From Mucilaginibacter aquatilis (GTDB lineage Bacteria > Bacteroidota > Bacteroidia > Sphingobacteriales > Sphingobacteriaceae): a stretch of 64,000 nt of DNA. The translations under genes were made by a program, and so were the position numbers. Location: the NCBI RefSeq assembly GCF_009755275.1, contig NZ_WQLA01000007.1, positions 62,001-126,000 on the forward strand, given 5' to 3'. The first letter of the stretch is position 1. Every line of letters starts with the position of its first letter. The notes beneath the pieces are model-generated. The model had not been told where the DNA came from. It saw nothing but the letters and a program-made list of their open reading frames with translations, and made no database searches. Of this stretch, positions 26,853 through 36,786 are shown one piece after another.

Positions 26853-27758
26853 TTAATTATCCTGAAGCTGCCCCCGCCGGTATTGTACCGGTGACACATT
26901 AGTGCGCTGCTTAAAAAGCTTATTGAATGATTGCGGGTGCTCAAAACCTAAATAATAAGCAATTTCAGCAGTAGTAAGGTTGGTTTGATTTAACAGCGCT
27001 TTTGCTTTATCTATCAATGCCAAATGAATATGTTGCTGCGTGGTTTTCCCGGTGAGAGACCTAAGCATATCAGAGAGGTAACGCTGGGAAACATTCAAAT
27101 GATTTGCCAAATCATGTGGTGAGGGCAATCCGCCTAAGATTGCCTTATCAAACTGCCCCGTTAGCCACTCCTCCATCTTTACAATCAGCTCATGGTGCAT
27201 GTTTTTTCGGGTTTGGAACTGCCTGTTATAAAACCGGTTGCTATGATTTAGTAATAGCTCCAATTGTGAAATCAATACATCCGTGCTGAACTGATCGATT
27301 GTATTATTCAATTCAGTATCAATTGCCTGAAATAGTGCTTCCATCGTATGCTTTTCTTTAGCTGATAAAAACAAAGCTTCGGCTACAGTATAATCAAAAA
27401 AGCCATAGTGATAAATGCGCTGCGAAAGAGGATGATTTATCAGTAAATTGGGATGGAAGTATAGAGCATAACCTTGATAATCTCCCGGGTCGGGCGTCAT
27501 TCTTACAGCCTGACCGGGAGCAAGAAACGCCATGCCTCCTTCTTTGAAGTCATATGTGCCCGGCCCGTATTTAACGCTGCCTTTGAAACCTCTTTTAAAG
27601 GTTATTTTATAAAAGTCAAGCATAACCCAGCAGCCCGCATCACGCAAATCAATCTCTTCTTCATCATAGTTCACCAGCGTAATCATAGGATGGGCAGGTG
27701 CTTTCAAATGAAGGCGGCTCATCAAATCACTTATTGTTTCAAACTTTAGTGTACTCAC
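26853..27758 (-). CDS. AraC-family transcriptional regulator
   Basis: 301-residue regulator with an N-terminal cupin-like sensing domain (about 1-170; GSVKYGPGTYDFKEGGMAFL) and a C-terminal double helix-turn-helix (about 200-298). The second HTH reads TTAEIAYYLGFEHPQSFNKL, followed by KQRTNVSPVQYRR. The apparent start is GTG at 27758; the next Met is residue 13. It lies 40 bp downstream of an SDR gene on the same strand and probably shares its transcript, a common arrangement in which the regulator controls the SDR. The ligand is unknown. Confidence 0.9.
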   Translation of the reverse strand: MSTLKFETISDLMSRLHLKAPAHPMITLVNYDEEEIDLRDAGCWVMLDFYKITFKRGFKGSVKYGPGTYDFKEGGMAFLAPGQAVRMTPDPGDYQGYALYFHPNLLINHPLSQRIYHYGFFDYTVAEALFLSAKEKHTMEALFQAIDTELNNTIDQFSTDVLISQLELLLNHSNRFYNRQFQTRKNMHHELIVKMEEWLTGQFDKAILGGLPSPHDLANHLNVSQRYLSDMLRSLTGKTTQQHIHLALIDKAKALLNQTNLTTAEIAYYLGFEHPQSFNKLFKQRTNVSPVQYRRGQLQDN

Positions 27759-27798
27759 TGGTTGGTACTATTGATATGCTAATTATAAATTGACTTTT

Positions 27799-28539
27799 TT
27801 AGCCCTGAGCGGTTGGCCGGATAACAATATCACCTACATCCACATTATGAGGCTGACTTATAGCGTACGCAACAGCTTGTGCAATGGACTCAGGAGTAAT
27901 GGATATTTTATCAGCAGTATCCTGACTGGCTGAACGTATGGCGTCGTTCTTAATATTACTTACAAACTCCGTTGCTACATACCCTGGTGAAATGCCTGTT
28001 ACCCGCCAGCGCCCCTGAGATTCCTGACGTAGTGCTTCACTAATTGTGCGTACTGCATTTTTTGTACCTGCATAAACACCCATAGTAGGCACAATTGCAA
28101 TACCTGCCGTAGAAATTATATTAACAAAGTGCCCTGATCCATTCTTTAAAAATTCCGGCATTGCAGCCCCTATACCATAAAGTGTACCCTTAATGTTCAC
28201 ATCAATCATTTGTTCCCAGCCTGCTATGTCTGTTTCTTCCATTGGGTTCAACTGCGCTATACCGGCATTGTTTACTATAACATCCAATTGGCCATATTGC
28301 TTTACAGCCAATGCTACCAATAACTTCAAATCTTTACAGTTGGTTACATCTGTTTCTGCATATGCAGCATCGCCTCCGTTGTTTCGAATTGATTGCACAA
28401 TGTTTTCCAATCTTTCAGCACGACGAGCGCCTAAAACAACTTTTGCACCCTGAGCTGCTAATAATTCTGCTGTGGCTTTACCAATACCACTGCTGGCACC
28501 GGTAATTACAACTACTTTTCCTGCTATTACGTTTTCCAT
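27799..28539 (-). CDS. Short-chain dehydrogenase/reductase upstream of AraC regulator
   Basis: Classical SDR of 246 aa from the ATG at 28539 (MENVIAGKVVVITGASSGIG). The cofactor motif is GASSGIG, followed by NNAG (VIVNNAGIAQLN), catalytic Ser in NIISTAGI, and YAGTKNAV with Tyr and Lys. The sequence type is close to the YdfG/serine 3-dehydrogenase-like group. The frame runs on to 28587 only via TTG. The 40-bp spacing to the AraC-type regulator suggests a two-gene operon; the physiological substrate is unknown. Confidence 0.9.
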   Translation of the reverse strand: MENVIAGKVVVITGASSGIGKATAELLAAQGAKVVLGARRAERLENIVQSIRNNGGDAAYAETDVTNCKDLKLLVALAVKQYGQLDVIVNNAGIAQLNPMEETDIAGWEQMIDVNIKGTLYGIGAAMPEFLKNGSGHFVNIISTAGIAIVPTMGVYAGTKNAVRTISEALRQESQGRWRVTGISPGYVATEFVSNIKNDAIRSASQDTADKISITPESIAQAVAYAISQPHNVDVGDIVIRPTAQG

Positions 28540-28724
28540 ATATTGACTTTTTGATATACAAAGGTCATGATACCTGATGGCTTGCAAGTAGCCAAAACAG
28601 TTGGATGTGTAGCAATTTTGGTAAACTTTTGTTTACTACCGTATTGCTAAATAGCCGCAGGGCTTGGTATGTAATTTTATCTATACGTAACAATCACTTA
28701 AAACGTCACATGTAGGTTTGGGGC

Positions 28725-29324
28725 GTGAAAAGCAACGAGCCTTCGGATATCAAATTGTTAAGCCAAATGCAGGACAATAATCAAAAGGCACTACTTTCTC
28801 TCATGAAAAAGTATGACCGAATGCTATTCAGATATATTGATGTCCGCATAAACTCACCTGAGAACGCACAGGAAGCCATACAGGATATTTTCCTGACCTT
28901 ATGGAATAACCGTTACGGCGTTAATATAACAGATACTCTTGCTCCTTACTTATATAAAGCGGCCAAAAACAAGGTGGTTGATTACTACCTGGCTGCAAAC
29001 CGTGAAATTGTAAACTACCAGGCTTTATTACCTGAATACGAGGCAGAAGTTGCACCTGCGGCAGACGAAAGCATACTGGCTGCTGAACTGCAGGACTGGT
29101 TTAGCAACGAGGTTGACAAAATGCCCGAAACTATAAAGAATGTTTTTACACTTAGCCGCAATGAGCAACTACCCGTACGGGATATTGCCGCCCGCCTGTC
29201 ACTATCGGAGCAAACCGTAAAAAACAATCTAACCATTGCTCTAAAGCGCCTGCAAGTGCGCTTTAATCGTATGCAAAGTATCTCTTTACTATTAGTAGTA
29301 TTAAGAATATGCTTTTTCCGTTAG
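28725..29324 (+). CDS. ECF RNA polymerase sigma factor (FecI-like, Bacteroidota type)
   Basis: Extracytoplasmic-function sigma factor (199 aa) starting at GTG 28725. Region 2 spans about residues 25-90 (YDRMLFRYIDVRINSPENAQ, then QDIFLTLWNNRY). Region 4 spans about 125-180 (MPETIKNVFTLSRNEQLPVR, then DIAARLSLSEQTVKNNLTIA). It is followed by FecR, SusC and SusD, the standard trans-envelope signalling order: occupied SusC signals through FecR to release this sigma factor, which then transcribes the locus. The C-terminal hydrophobic tail (SLLLVVLRICFF) is common in this phylum. An internal ATG at residue 15 is an alternative start. Confidence 0.93.
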   Translation: MKSNEPSDIKLLSQMQDNNQKALLSLMKKYDRMLFRYIDVRINSPENAQEAIQDIFLTLWNNRYGVNITDTLAPYLYKAAKNKVVDYYLAANREIVNYQALLPEYEAEVAPAADESILAAELQDWFSNEVDKMPETIKNVFTLSRNEQLPVRDIAARLSLSEQTVKNNLTIALKRLQVRFNRMQSISLLLVVLRICFFR

Positions 29325-29404
29325 CATCACCTGTTTTTAAGTTAACAGATTTTTGATGATTATTTAACGGTACTTTTTGGCTCAACGCCCGATTATAGGT
29401 GCAG

Positions 29405-30379
29405 ATGAACAACAAAAAATCGGCACTGATTAACGTTTTGTTACAAAAATACCGTGAAGGAAAAAGTACAGTAAATGAAACGCAACAGGTAGAGCAATGG
29501 CTGCATACTCTTGGCAAAGGTGCTTCGGATGCCGTAAACAACAGTGAAGAAAAATTTGTTAGAGTGACACGCAAACACGTGTTAAAAAATATTGCTCCTC
29601 AACGCAGTGTTTATAAAGTTATGCGCCCATACATGCGCGTAGCCGCGGCTCTACTACTCCTGCCCCTGGTATATTTAATATATAGCAACCAACCAAAACA
29701 GGTTGTTGTAGCTAAGCAAGAATTCAGCACTTTAGCCGGAGAACGGAAAATTATCAGGTTACCTGATAGTACAGAGGTTGTCCTTAACGCATCATCGGCA
29801 CTAACTATCAGCACCGATTTTAATCAAAAGTTCCGCAACGTAAAGCTTTCAGGAGAGGCTTACTTCAGGGTTGCACACGATAGCACAAGACCATTTATAG
29901 TAAGCACAGGTAAACTTAAAACCCGGGTATTAGGTACCGAATTTAACGTGCATGCTTATCAAAACGAAAGCAGCATTAAAGTGGCTGTAGTTGATGGCAG
30001 AGTACGCGTAAGTGAGTATAAGCAAAATGGCACCAGCAAACCATTAGGCGATATACTCACCCACAACCTTATGCTTACCTACAATGTGAGCAGCCAACGT
30101 TATAAAACCGCAAATGCAGACGCACAAAAGATTGCCTCATGGCAAAATGGTGGGTTATACTTTGAGGATGCAGACATACAAGAAATAGTAATGGCTTTAT
30201 CACGTCATTACAACCGTAATATTCAGCTTGCCGATAAGCCTGTAGGAAAATGCAGTTACACCATCAGTTTTTTGCACGAGCCCCTGCCCAAGGTACTTGG
30301 AGTACTTAGCCAGCTAACCGGCATCACTTACCAAACTGCCCAAAACAAAATCATCATACACTCAAAAAACTGTCATTAA
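29405..30379 (+). CDS. FecR-type anti-sigma factor
   Basis: Inner-membrane anti-sigma regulator (324 aa from the ATG at 29405; the upstream frame starts at GTG 29399). It has a cytoplasmic N-terminal domain that would bind the ECF sigma factor, one transmembrane helix (about 76-92, VAAALLLLPLVYLIY), and a FecR domain (about 110-205; LPDSTEVVLNASSALTISTD, LGTEFNVHAY). A C-terminal DUF4974-type domain follows (about 250-322), which contacts the STN domain of the partner SusC. It sits 80 bp after the sigma gene and 129 bp before susC. Confidence 0.93.
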   Translation: MNNKKSALINVLLQKYREGKSTVNETQQVEQWLHTLGKGASDAVNNSEEKFVRVTRKHVLKNIAPQRSVYKVMRPYMRVAAALLLLPLVYLIYSNQPKQVVVAKQEFSTLAGERKIIRLPDSTEVVLNASSALTISTDFNQKFRNVKLSGEAYFRVAHDSTRPFIVSTGKLKTRVLGTEFNVHAYQNESSIKVAVVDGRVRVSEYKQNGTSKPLGDILTHNLMLTYNVSSQRYKTANADAQKIASWQNGGLYFEDADIQEIVMALSRHYNRNIQLADKPVGKCSYTISFLHEPLPKVLGVLSQLTGITYQTAQNKIIIHSKNCH

Positions 30380-30440
30380 ACATGATGTAATATTCTTAAA
30401 AACGAAAACAGGCTGATGCCTTGAGAACACCTGCCTGTTG

Positions 30441-30464
30441 ATGGCTGCTGAAGCAGCAGGCCAT
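30441..30464 (+). other. Hairpin in the fecR-susC gap
   Basis: ATGG/CCAT outer and CTGCTG/CAGCAG inner pairing with a one-base bulge around GAAG. It lies 45 bp before the susC ATG and is not followed by a U-tract. It could be a processing or stability element rather than a terminator. Confidence 0.4.
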
Positions 30465-30508
30465 GTCATTTCAACGATTCCTAAATCATAGTAATAACAT
30501 TAGTAAAA

Positions 30509-33500
30509 ATGAGAAATCTTTATCAATATTTTTCAATCAAAAGCAATTTCAGGAAAATTCCTGCTTTCCTGGGCATATTGCTTATTTTAATTACCTCCAC
30601 AACACCGTCTTATTCTGCCGATGGTCAAACCATGAACACGTTGCGCATCAGCGTGTCGGTAAAAAATGAGCCTATTAAAAATGTCTTCAAATTAATTGAA
30701 CAAAGAACACCTTTTAAAATAGGTTATAATTCAAATGTTTTTGATTCCAATAAATCCATCAGCCTGAATGTAAATAATGAGTTAGTAATTAACGTCCTTA
30801 AACAACTGTTATCAGGTTACCAGGGATCAGTTCAGCAGGTTGATGACGAACATATCTTACTAAAGGTAGAGAAACAGAAACCTGTGGCTATTGTACCTGC
30901 AAAGCAAGTAAGTAATGCCGCCCCTACACGTATTTCAGGTACAGTAAAAGATGAGCAGGGCGAAGCGCTGCCAGGTGCTACTGTGCTTGTTAAAGAGCTT
31001 AACAAAGCAACAATGGTAGGACCGGACGGCACTTTTGAAATAAGCGTTCCGGCGGGTACTTACAATTTAACCGTAAGCTTCGTATCCTACGTAACTTTAA
31101 ATTTAAGTAAGGTAACCGTGAAAGATGGCGAAAATGCGCCGTTAAATATTACTTTAAAAGCCGAGACCGGTAGTTTGAATGAAGTAATTGTAGTAGGTTA
31201 TGGAACCCAAAAAAGAGCCAATGCTACCGGCGCTGTTGACCAGATAACTGCAAAAAACCTCGAAAACAGGCCCATTACCAACTTAACCCAGGGCCTGCAA
31301 GGTTTGTTACCCAACCTTAACCTCAGAATGCTGGACGGAAAACCAACACAATCGCCCAGCTATAACATCAGGGGAACTACATCTATAGGGCAAGGAGGAA
31401 GCGCACTTGTATTGATTGATGGTTTTGAAGGTGATCCAAGTTTGCTGAATCCTAATGATATTGAAACCGTATCAATTTTGAAAGATGCTGCATCTGCCGC
31501 CATTTACGGGGCAAGAGGTGTGTTTGGTGTTGTATTAATCACTACCAAGAAAGGTCAGAAAGGACAAACCAACGTTACTTACAGTACCAATTTCGCTTTT
31601 AAAGCTCCTGTTACCAGGCCCGATTATGTAACCGATGGTTACACCTGGGCAAAAATGTTTGCAGAAGCTTTTGTTAACGGTGATGGGGCCTTTCCTCAAA
31701 ATGCCAACAAAACGCAAAAGTTTTCACAGGCATATCTTGATGAATTTAAAAGAAGAGTAGAATCCGGCCAGCCCTACAATGAAGTTGAGGTAAATCCAAC
31801 TACCGGCGAGTACACATATTATGGCAGTACAGATTATTATAAAGCCTTATACAAAGATCATAATACTGCATATGAAAATAACCTTTCGGTTAGTGGCGGC
31901 AGTGATAAGGCAACCTATTTAGTATCGGGCCGCATGCTGAACCAAACCGGCTTGTTCAGGTATAACAGTGATGATTATAACATGAAAAACTTGCGGGCAA
32001 GAGGTTCAGTACAAGTATTTCCATGGCTGAGTTTTGAGAACAATACCGACTATTCGGCAATGAAGTATCACAACCCTATAAACGTTGGTGAAGGTGGCGG
32101 TATCTGGAGAAACATTGCCGATGAGGGTAAACCAACTATGCCCCTCTTTAACCCTGATGGATCATTAACCTTTGCATCTGCTTATACCGTGGGTGACTTT
32201 ATTTACGGTAAAAATGGTTTGGATACCCGACGCGAAGTCCTTAGAAACATAGCCAGCTTAAGAAGCAAGTTCTTTAATAACAAGTTTCGCATTAACGCCG
32301 ATTTTACGTTTCGCAATACCAATGAAGACCGCAACCAAAGACGAGTACAGGTGCCTTACAGTAACTCAAAAGGGGTAACAGGTTATGTTGGTACCACTAC
32401 CAATGATTTGCTGTTTGACACCCGCAAAACGCGTTACCTGGCAACTAATATTTATACAGAATACGAAAACCGCTTTGGTAACGACCATTATTTCAAAGCA
32501 ATGGTAGGTTATAACTATGAGCAATCTACCTACAACAGGGTTGCCGTGCAACGCAATGGGATTTTGTTTGAAGATGCCATGGATCCGAATCTTACCGTTG
32601 GCCAGTACATTACCCCTACCGGCGGCACAGGTGGTTACGAACGTTGGGTTATTTCGGGAGGGTTTTCAAGATTAAATTATTCCTTTAAAGACCGGTACCT
32701 GCTGGAAGTAAACGCACGTTATGACGGTTCGTCTAAATTTCCATCATATCAGCGGTTTGGTTTCTTTCCGTCAGTTTCTGCGGGATGGAGAATCAATAAC
32801 GAACCGTTTTGGAAAGTTTCAGAAAAACTGGTATCTGATTTAAAGCTGCGCGCCTCATACGGCTCATTAGGCAACGGTAATATACCCTCTTACCGTTTTG
32901 TTGAGAACTTTCTCATCAATCAATCGGGCGTAATTCTGAATGGTACACGTCCGGCCACTACCCGTTTGGAGTTTGTATTGCCTGATGGCTTAACCTGGGA
33001 AACGTCAACCACAACAAACGTTGGTTTGGACCTGGCTATGCTTGCAGGCCGATTAAGCTTTAGCGGTGACATTTACTCACGTAAAACAACTGATATGTTT
33101 ACCTCGGCCATTACGCCTCCGGCTGTTTTCGGAGCCGATGCGCCAAAAGGTAACTATGCCAACTTAACCACACGCGGCTGGGAATTGTCATTAGCGTGGA
33201 ACGACCGTATTGGTACCGGTAAAAACCCTTTCAGCTACAATGTGAGGCTTACCCTTGCTGATAATAAGACAAAAATTGATAAATACAACAACCCCGATAA
33301 GCTGTTAAGCGATTACTACGAAGGGCAGACTTTAGGGGAAATTTGGGGTTATGAAACCGAGGGCTTTTTTATAGATGCAGCTGATATAGCATCGCACGCC
33401 AAGCAAGACCCTCAAATGCGTGCTTCCCCTTCAGGCCTGTGGTTTCCGGGCGATATTAAACTCCGCGATCTGAACGGCGACGGCCTCATCAACGTTGGCG

Positions 33501-34102
33501 AAAACAAGGTAGGCAAATCAGGCGACAGAAGAATTATAGGCAACTCGGCCCCAAGGTATACGTATGGTATTAATTTGGGTGCAAACTGGCATAATTTCTC
33601 TTTCTCAACCTTCTTTCAAGGTGTGGGCAAGCAACAATGGTATCCAAGTACCGAAACTGAAATGTTTTGGGGGCAGTACAACCGCCCGTACAATAACATT
33701 CCCAAATTTCATTTAGGCAATATGTGGACGCCTGAAAACACCAACGCTTACTTTCCACGCACCATGTCGCGCGCGGCCTCAAGCAACACTAACCGCACTT
33801 TGGGCGTGGCACAAACCCGCTACCTGCAAAATGTTGCTTATTTGCGTATGAAAAACCTGCAAATAGGCTACACCCTGCCTGCTAAATGGTTAAGCCGCAT
33901 TGGTGCACGCAGTGCAAAAGTTTTCTTCTCGGGAGAGAACCTCTTCACTTATTCGCCTATGTACAAAATTGTTAAAAACACTATAGATGTTGAAAACGCG
34001 GTACCGGTTGACCAGGATTTAAATCCTAATGCTACCAACGGCGATGGCTATAATTACCCGATTTTAAAAAGTTACTCCTTAGGCTTAAATATTGGCTTTT
34101 AA
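30509..34102 (+). CDS. SusC-family TonB-dependent receptor with STN signalling domain
   Basis: Outer-membrane TonB-dependent transporter (1197 aa). Order: signal peptide (1-36), STN/secretin-TonB N-terminal domain (about 44-118), carboxypeptidase-D regulatory-like beta-sandwich (about 140-225; ISGTVKDEQGEALPGATVLV), TonB-box-like EVIVVGYGTQKR, plug (about 240-360; LVLIDGFEGD, SILKDAASAAIYGARG) and the 22-strand barrel. The STN domain marks it as a signal transducer to FecR. With SusD it forms the import complex for a ligand that cannot be named, since the locus encodes no glycoside hydrolase. Start ATG at 30509. Confidence 0.95.
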   Translation: MRNLYQYFSIKSNFRKIPAFLGILLILITSTTPSYSADGQTMNTLRISVSVKNEPIKNVFKLIEQRTPFKIGYNSNVFDSNKSISLNVNNELVINVLKQLLSGYQGSVQQVDDEHILLKVEKQKPVAIVPAKQVSNAAPTRISGTVKDEQGEALPGATVLVKELNKATMVGPDGTFEISVPAGTYNLTVSFVSYVTLNLSKVTVKDGENAPLNITLKAETGSLNEVIVVGYGTQKRANATGAVDQITAKNLENRPITNLTQGLQGLLPNLNLRMLDGKPTQSPSYNIRGTTSIGQGGSALVLIDGFEGDPSLLNPNDIETVSILKDAASAAIYGARGVFGVVLITTKKGQKGQTNVTYSTNFAFKAPVTRPDYVTDGYTWAKMFAEAFVNGDGAFPQNANKTQKFSQAYLDEFKRRVESGQPYNEVEVNPTTGEYTYYGSTDYYKALYKDHNTAYENNLSVSGGSDKATYLVSGRMLNQTGLFRYNSDDYNMKNLRARGSVQVFPWLSFENNTDYSAMKYHNPINVGEGGGIWRNIADEGKPTMPLFNPDGSLTFASAYTVGDFIYGKNGLDTRREVLRNIASLRSKFFNNKFRINADFTFRNTNEDRNQRRVQVPYSNSKGVTGYVGTTTNDLLFDTRKTRYLATNIYTEYENRFGNDHYFKAMVGYNYEQSTYNRVAVQRNGILFEDAMDPNLTVGQYITPTGGTGGYERWVISGGFSRLNYSFKDRYLLEVNARYDGSSKFPSYQRFGFFPSVSAGWRINNEPFWKVSEKLVSDLKLRASYGSLGNGNIPSYRFVENFLINQSGVILNGTRPATTRLEFVLPDGLTWETSTTTNVGLDLAMLAGRLSFSGDIYSRKTTDMFTSAITPPAVFGADAPKGNYANLTTRGWELSLAWNDRIGTGKNPFSYNVRLTLADNKTKIDKYNNPDKLLSDYYEGQTLGEIWGYETEGFFIDAADIASHAKQDPQMRASPSGLWFPGDIKLRDLNGDGLINVGENKVGKSGDRRIIGNSAPRYTYGINLGANWHNFSFSTFFQGVGKQQWYPSTETEMFWGQYNRPYNNIPKFHLGNMWTPENTNAYFPRTMSRAASSNTNRTLGVAQTRYLQNVAYLRMKNLQIGYTLPAKWLSRIGARSAKVFFSGENLFTYSPMYKIVKNTIDVENAVPVDQDLNPNATNGDGYNYPILKSYSLGLNIGF

Positions 34103-34126
34103 GCAGCAAACAAATACCAGATCAAA

Positions 34127-35911
34127 ATGAAAAGAAAACATATTATCCTGATCTTATTAGCTTGTATAAGCTTTGCCGCCTGCGAAAAATTAGATCAGCA
34201 ACCTCAGTCCACTCCTTCTAAAGAAATTGTGTTTGGTACAGAAAGCGGCCTTAGAATAGCTACCAATGCTTTTTACAGTCTTGATTTTCTTCCTAAAAAC
34301 TCAACCAGTCAGGATGCCATGTCAGACTATCTTGCTGTGAAAGCCGTACCCGACTTTATTCGCCCCGGCGCATTCGGCGCAAATAACAGTTCGGGCTGGG
34401 TTTGGCGAGACCTCAGGCAGATCAATTACTTTATTGAAAACTGCAACAATCCCGCGGTGCCCGTTGCTGTACGCAAAAACTACCTTGGAATTGCACGCTA
34501 TTTTAGAGCGTATTTTTACATGGAAAAGGTAAAACGTTTTGGCGATGTGCCCTGGATCAATAAGGCCTTAAACGCCGATGACCCGGCACTTACTGCCGGC
34601 AGAGATAGCCGTGCAATGGTAATGGATTCGGTATTGGCCGATTTAGATTATGCCTGCACCAACATTCAGGCTACTAATGACCCAAGCCGCACTACCGTTA
34701 CCAAATGGGTAGCTTACGCTTATAAATCAAGGGTTTGTTTGTTTGAAGGTACATTTAGAAAGTACCACACTAACCTGGGCCTTACCGCTACTGCCGACCG
34801 ATGGTTAAACGAGGCGGTATCGGCGGCAGACCAGATTATGAAAAATGGCGGATTTTCGCTTAACACAACGGGCGGCCCCGGAGCATCATACCGCCAGGTA
34901 TTTACCAGCAGTGCTCCAAATAGCCAGGAAGTGTTACAAGCCGCTGTTGCTGATGCAAGCCTGGGCATACTCAATGAGGCTAACTGGTGGTGGACCAGCG
35001 GAACTTACGGAGCCAAGGCAAGCTTTATTCGTACATTCATAAACACCTATTTAAAAATAGATGGTACCCCTTTCACTAACGACCCGGCATATCGTACAAC
35101 CTTATTTAAAGATGAGGTAAAAAATCGCGACCTGCGCCTAAACCAAACTATCCGTATGGGTGATTACAAGCGGTTACGCAACGGGCAATTAGTTCCTGCG
35201 CCTCCGGTGTTTTCTTACACTTTTACCGGCTACCAGCCCATTAAATGGACTTTGGACGACGAAAGCCTCGATGCCGGTGCGCTGAATACCAACGCCGTTT
35301 CCTTATTCAGATATGCCGAAGTGTTATTGAACTTTGCAGAGGCAAAAGCCGAGTTGGGTACCTTAACAAACGCCGAATGGGCTGCCACTATAGGAGCATT
35401 ACGCGCCAGGGCAGGTATTACCGGTGGCCTTGCTAATAAACCTACCGTTGTCGACCAATACCTTGTTGATAATTATTTTCCCGGTATTACCGATCCAACA
35501 ATACTGGAAATACGCCGGGAGCGTGGTATTGAGTTAAGTTTGGAAGGATTCCGCTTTTCTGACCTGTTAAGATGGAAAAGAGGCCAGCTAATGGAACAGG
35601 AATGGAACGGTTTCTATGTACCATCATTAAATACTCCTATGGATTTGAACGAAGACGGTATACTTGACGTTGCTTTTTACCAGGGAACTCAACCTGCTGC
35701 TGTAGCAGGTGTTACTTATGTTAACGTTTCGCCAAGAATAGGGACTGCTAACGCCGTAAATTCACAGTTATTAAAGAATGGCACCTCGGGTGAATTAATA
35801 TGGATGAATGAAATACCGAGGAAATGGGACGAACGTAATTACTATTATCCTATTCCACTTGCCGACCTGCAACGCAATCCTAACTTAAAACAAAACCAGG
35901 GCTGGCAATAA
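34127..35911 (+). CDS. SusD-family surface lipoprotein
   Basis: Cell-surface lipoprotein that caps the cognate SusC and binds the nutrient (594 aa). Lipoprotein signal LLACISFAACEKL with lipid Cys20. The SusD fold is evident from the TPR-like helices (RAYFYMEKVKRFGDVPWINK) and the C-terminal ILEIRRERGIELSLEGFRFS followed by DLLRWKRG. The protein ends with the usual YPIPLADLQRNPNLKQNQGW. It starts 24 bp after susC, co-transcribed, and precedes a secreted EEP enzyme by 21 bp. Confidence 0.95.
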   Translation: MKRKHIILILLACISFAACEKLDQQPQSTPSKEIVFGTESGLRIATNAFYSLDFLPKNSTSQDAMSDYLAVKAVPDFIRPGAFGANNSSGWVWRDLRQINYFIENCNNPAVPVAVRKNYLGIARYFRAYFYMEKVKRFGDVPWINKALNADDPALTAGRDSRAMVMDSVLADLDYACTNIQATNDPSRTTVTKWVAYAYKSRVCLFEGTFRKYHTNLGLTATADRWLNEAVSAADQIMKNGGFSLNTTGGPGASYRQVFTSSAPNSQEVLQAAVADASLGILNEANWWWTSGTYGAKASFIRTFINTYLKIDGTPFTNDPAYRTTLFKDEVKNRDLRLNQTIRMGDYKRLRNGQLVPAPPVFSYTFTGYQPIKWTLDDESLDAGALNTNAVSLFRYAEVLLNFAEAKAELGTLTNAEWAATIGALRARAGITGGLANKPTVVDQYLVDNYFPGITDPTILEIRRERGIELSLEGFRFSDLLRWKRGQLMEQEWNGFYVPSLNTPMDLNEDGILDVAFYQGTQPAAVAGVTYVNVSPRIGTANAVNSQLLKNGTSGELIWMNEIPRKWDERNYYYPIPLADLQRNPNLKQNQGWQ

Positions 35912-35932
35912 TTAACTATCAAAATATATAAA

Positions 35933-36772
35933 ATGAAAATAAAAATTTGGTTCGTAGCCGCTATCATTCTAACTGCAACGCATTTAGTAAGCGCACAACA
36001 ACTAACAGTTGGCACATTTAATATTCGGTTTGATAATCCGCGCGACACTGGCAACCTCTGGGTAAACCGTGCACCGGTGGTTTCTAATCTTATCCGCTTT
36101 CATGGGTTTGATGTTTTAGGTATACAAGAAGGGCTTAAAAATCAATTAAATGATATGAGCGCCGCGCTACCTGAATATGCCCGCTATGGTATAGGCCGCG
36201 ATGACGGCAAAGAGGGTGGCGAGCACTCTGCTATATTTTACAAAAAAAGCCGGTTTAAACTATTAAAAAGCGGCGACTTTTGGCTGTCTGAAACGCCTGA
36301 CAAACCAGGTTTAGGCTGGGATGCAACCTGCTGTAACCGCATATGCTCATGGGTTTATCTTCAGGACCTGAAAACTAAAAAGCAATTTTATTTCTTCAAT
36401 GTGCATTTTGACCATCAGGGTGTAGTTGCCCGTAGGGAAAGCAGCAAATTAATACTGAAAAAGATTGGTGAGATAGCAGGTAACACGCCCGCAATTTTAA
36501 CCGGTGACCTAAACGGTGACAGAAACAGCGAATGGTATAAGCAACTGGCCGAGTCGAGCCTGTTGGCAGATGCTTATGCTAAAGTCAAATATCCTTACGC
36601 TAACAATTCTTCTTTCAATAGCTTTAAAGCGCCACGCAGCCAGGCAGTAATTGATCATATATTTATGACCAAATCATTTACCGCAAACAAGTGGGGAATT
36701 TTAACAGATACTTACTACGGTAAGTTCCCGTCAGACCATTTTCCGGTTCTAGCAGAAGTGGAGTTGAAATAA
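35933..36772 (+). CDS. Secreted endonuclease/exonuclease/phosphatase (EEP) family hydrolase
   Basis: 279-residue metal-dependent phosphohydrolase of the EEP (DNase I-like) fold with signal peptide (ends VSAQQ). Active-site motifs are complete: FNIRFD (Asn), GIQEG (metal Glu), NVHFDHQG (catalytic His), TGDLNGD (Asp and Asn), and the C-terminal IDHIF and SDHFPV (Asp-His pair). Family members cleave phosphodiester or phosphate monoester bonds in nucleic acids, sphingomyelin or inositol phosphates. Its place as the last gene of a SusCD operon, 21 bp after susD, suggests it processes the imported ligand, which may therefore be phosphorylated. That is inference. Confidence 0.88.
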   Translation: MKIKIWFVAAIILTATHLVSAQQLTVGTFNIRFDNPRDTGNLWVNRAPVVSNLIRFHGFDVLGIQEGLKNQLNDMSAALPEYARYGIGRDDGKEGGEHSAIFYKKSRFKLLKSGDFWLSETPDKPGLGWDATCCNRICSWVYLQDLKTKKQFYFFNVHFDHQGVVARRESSKLILKKIGEIAGNTPAILTGDLNGDRNSEWYKQLAESSLLADAYAKVKYPYANNSSFNSFKAPRSQAVIDHIFMTKSFTANKWGILTDTYYGKFPSDHFPVLAEVELK

Positions 36773-36786
36773 AATAGCATTAATTG

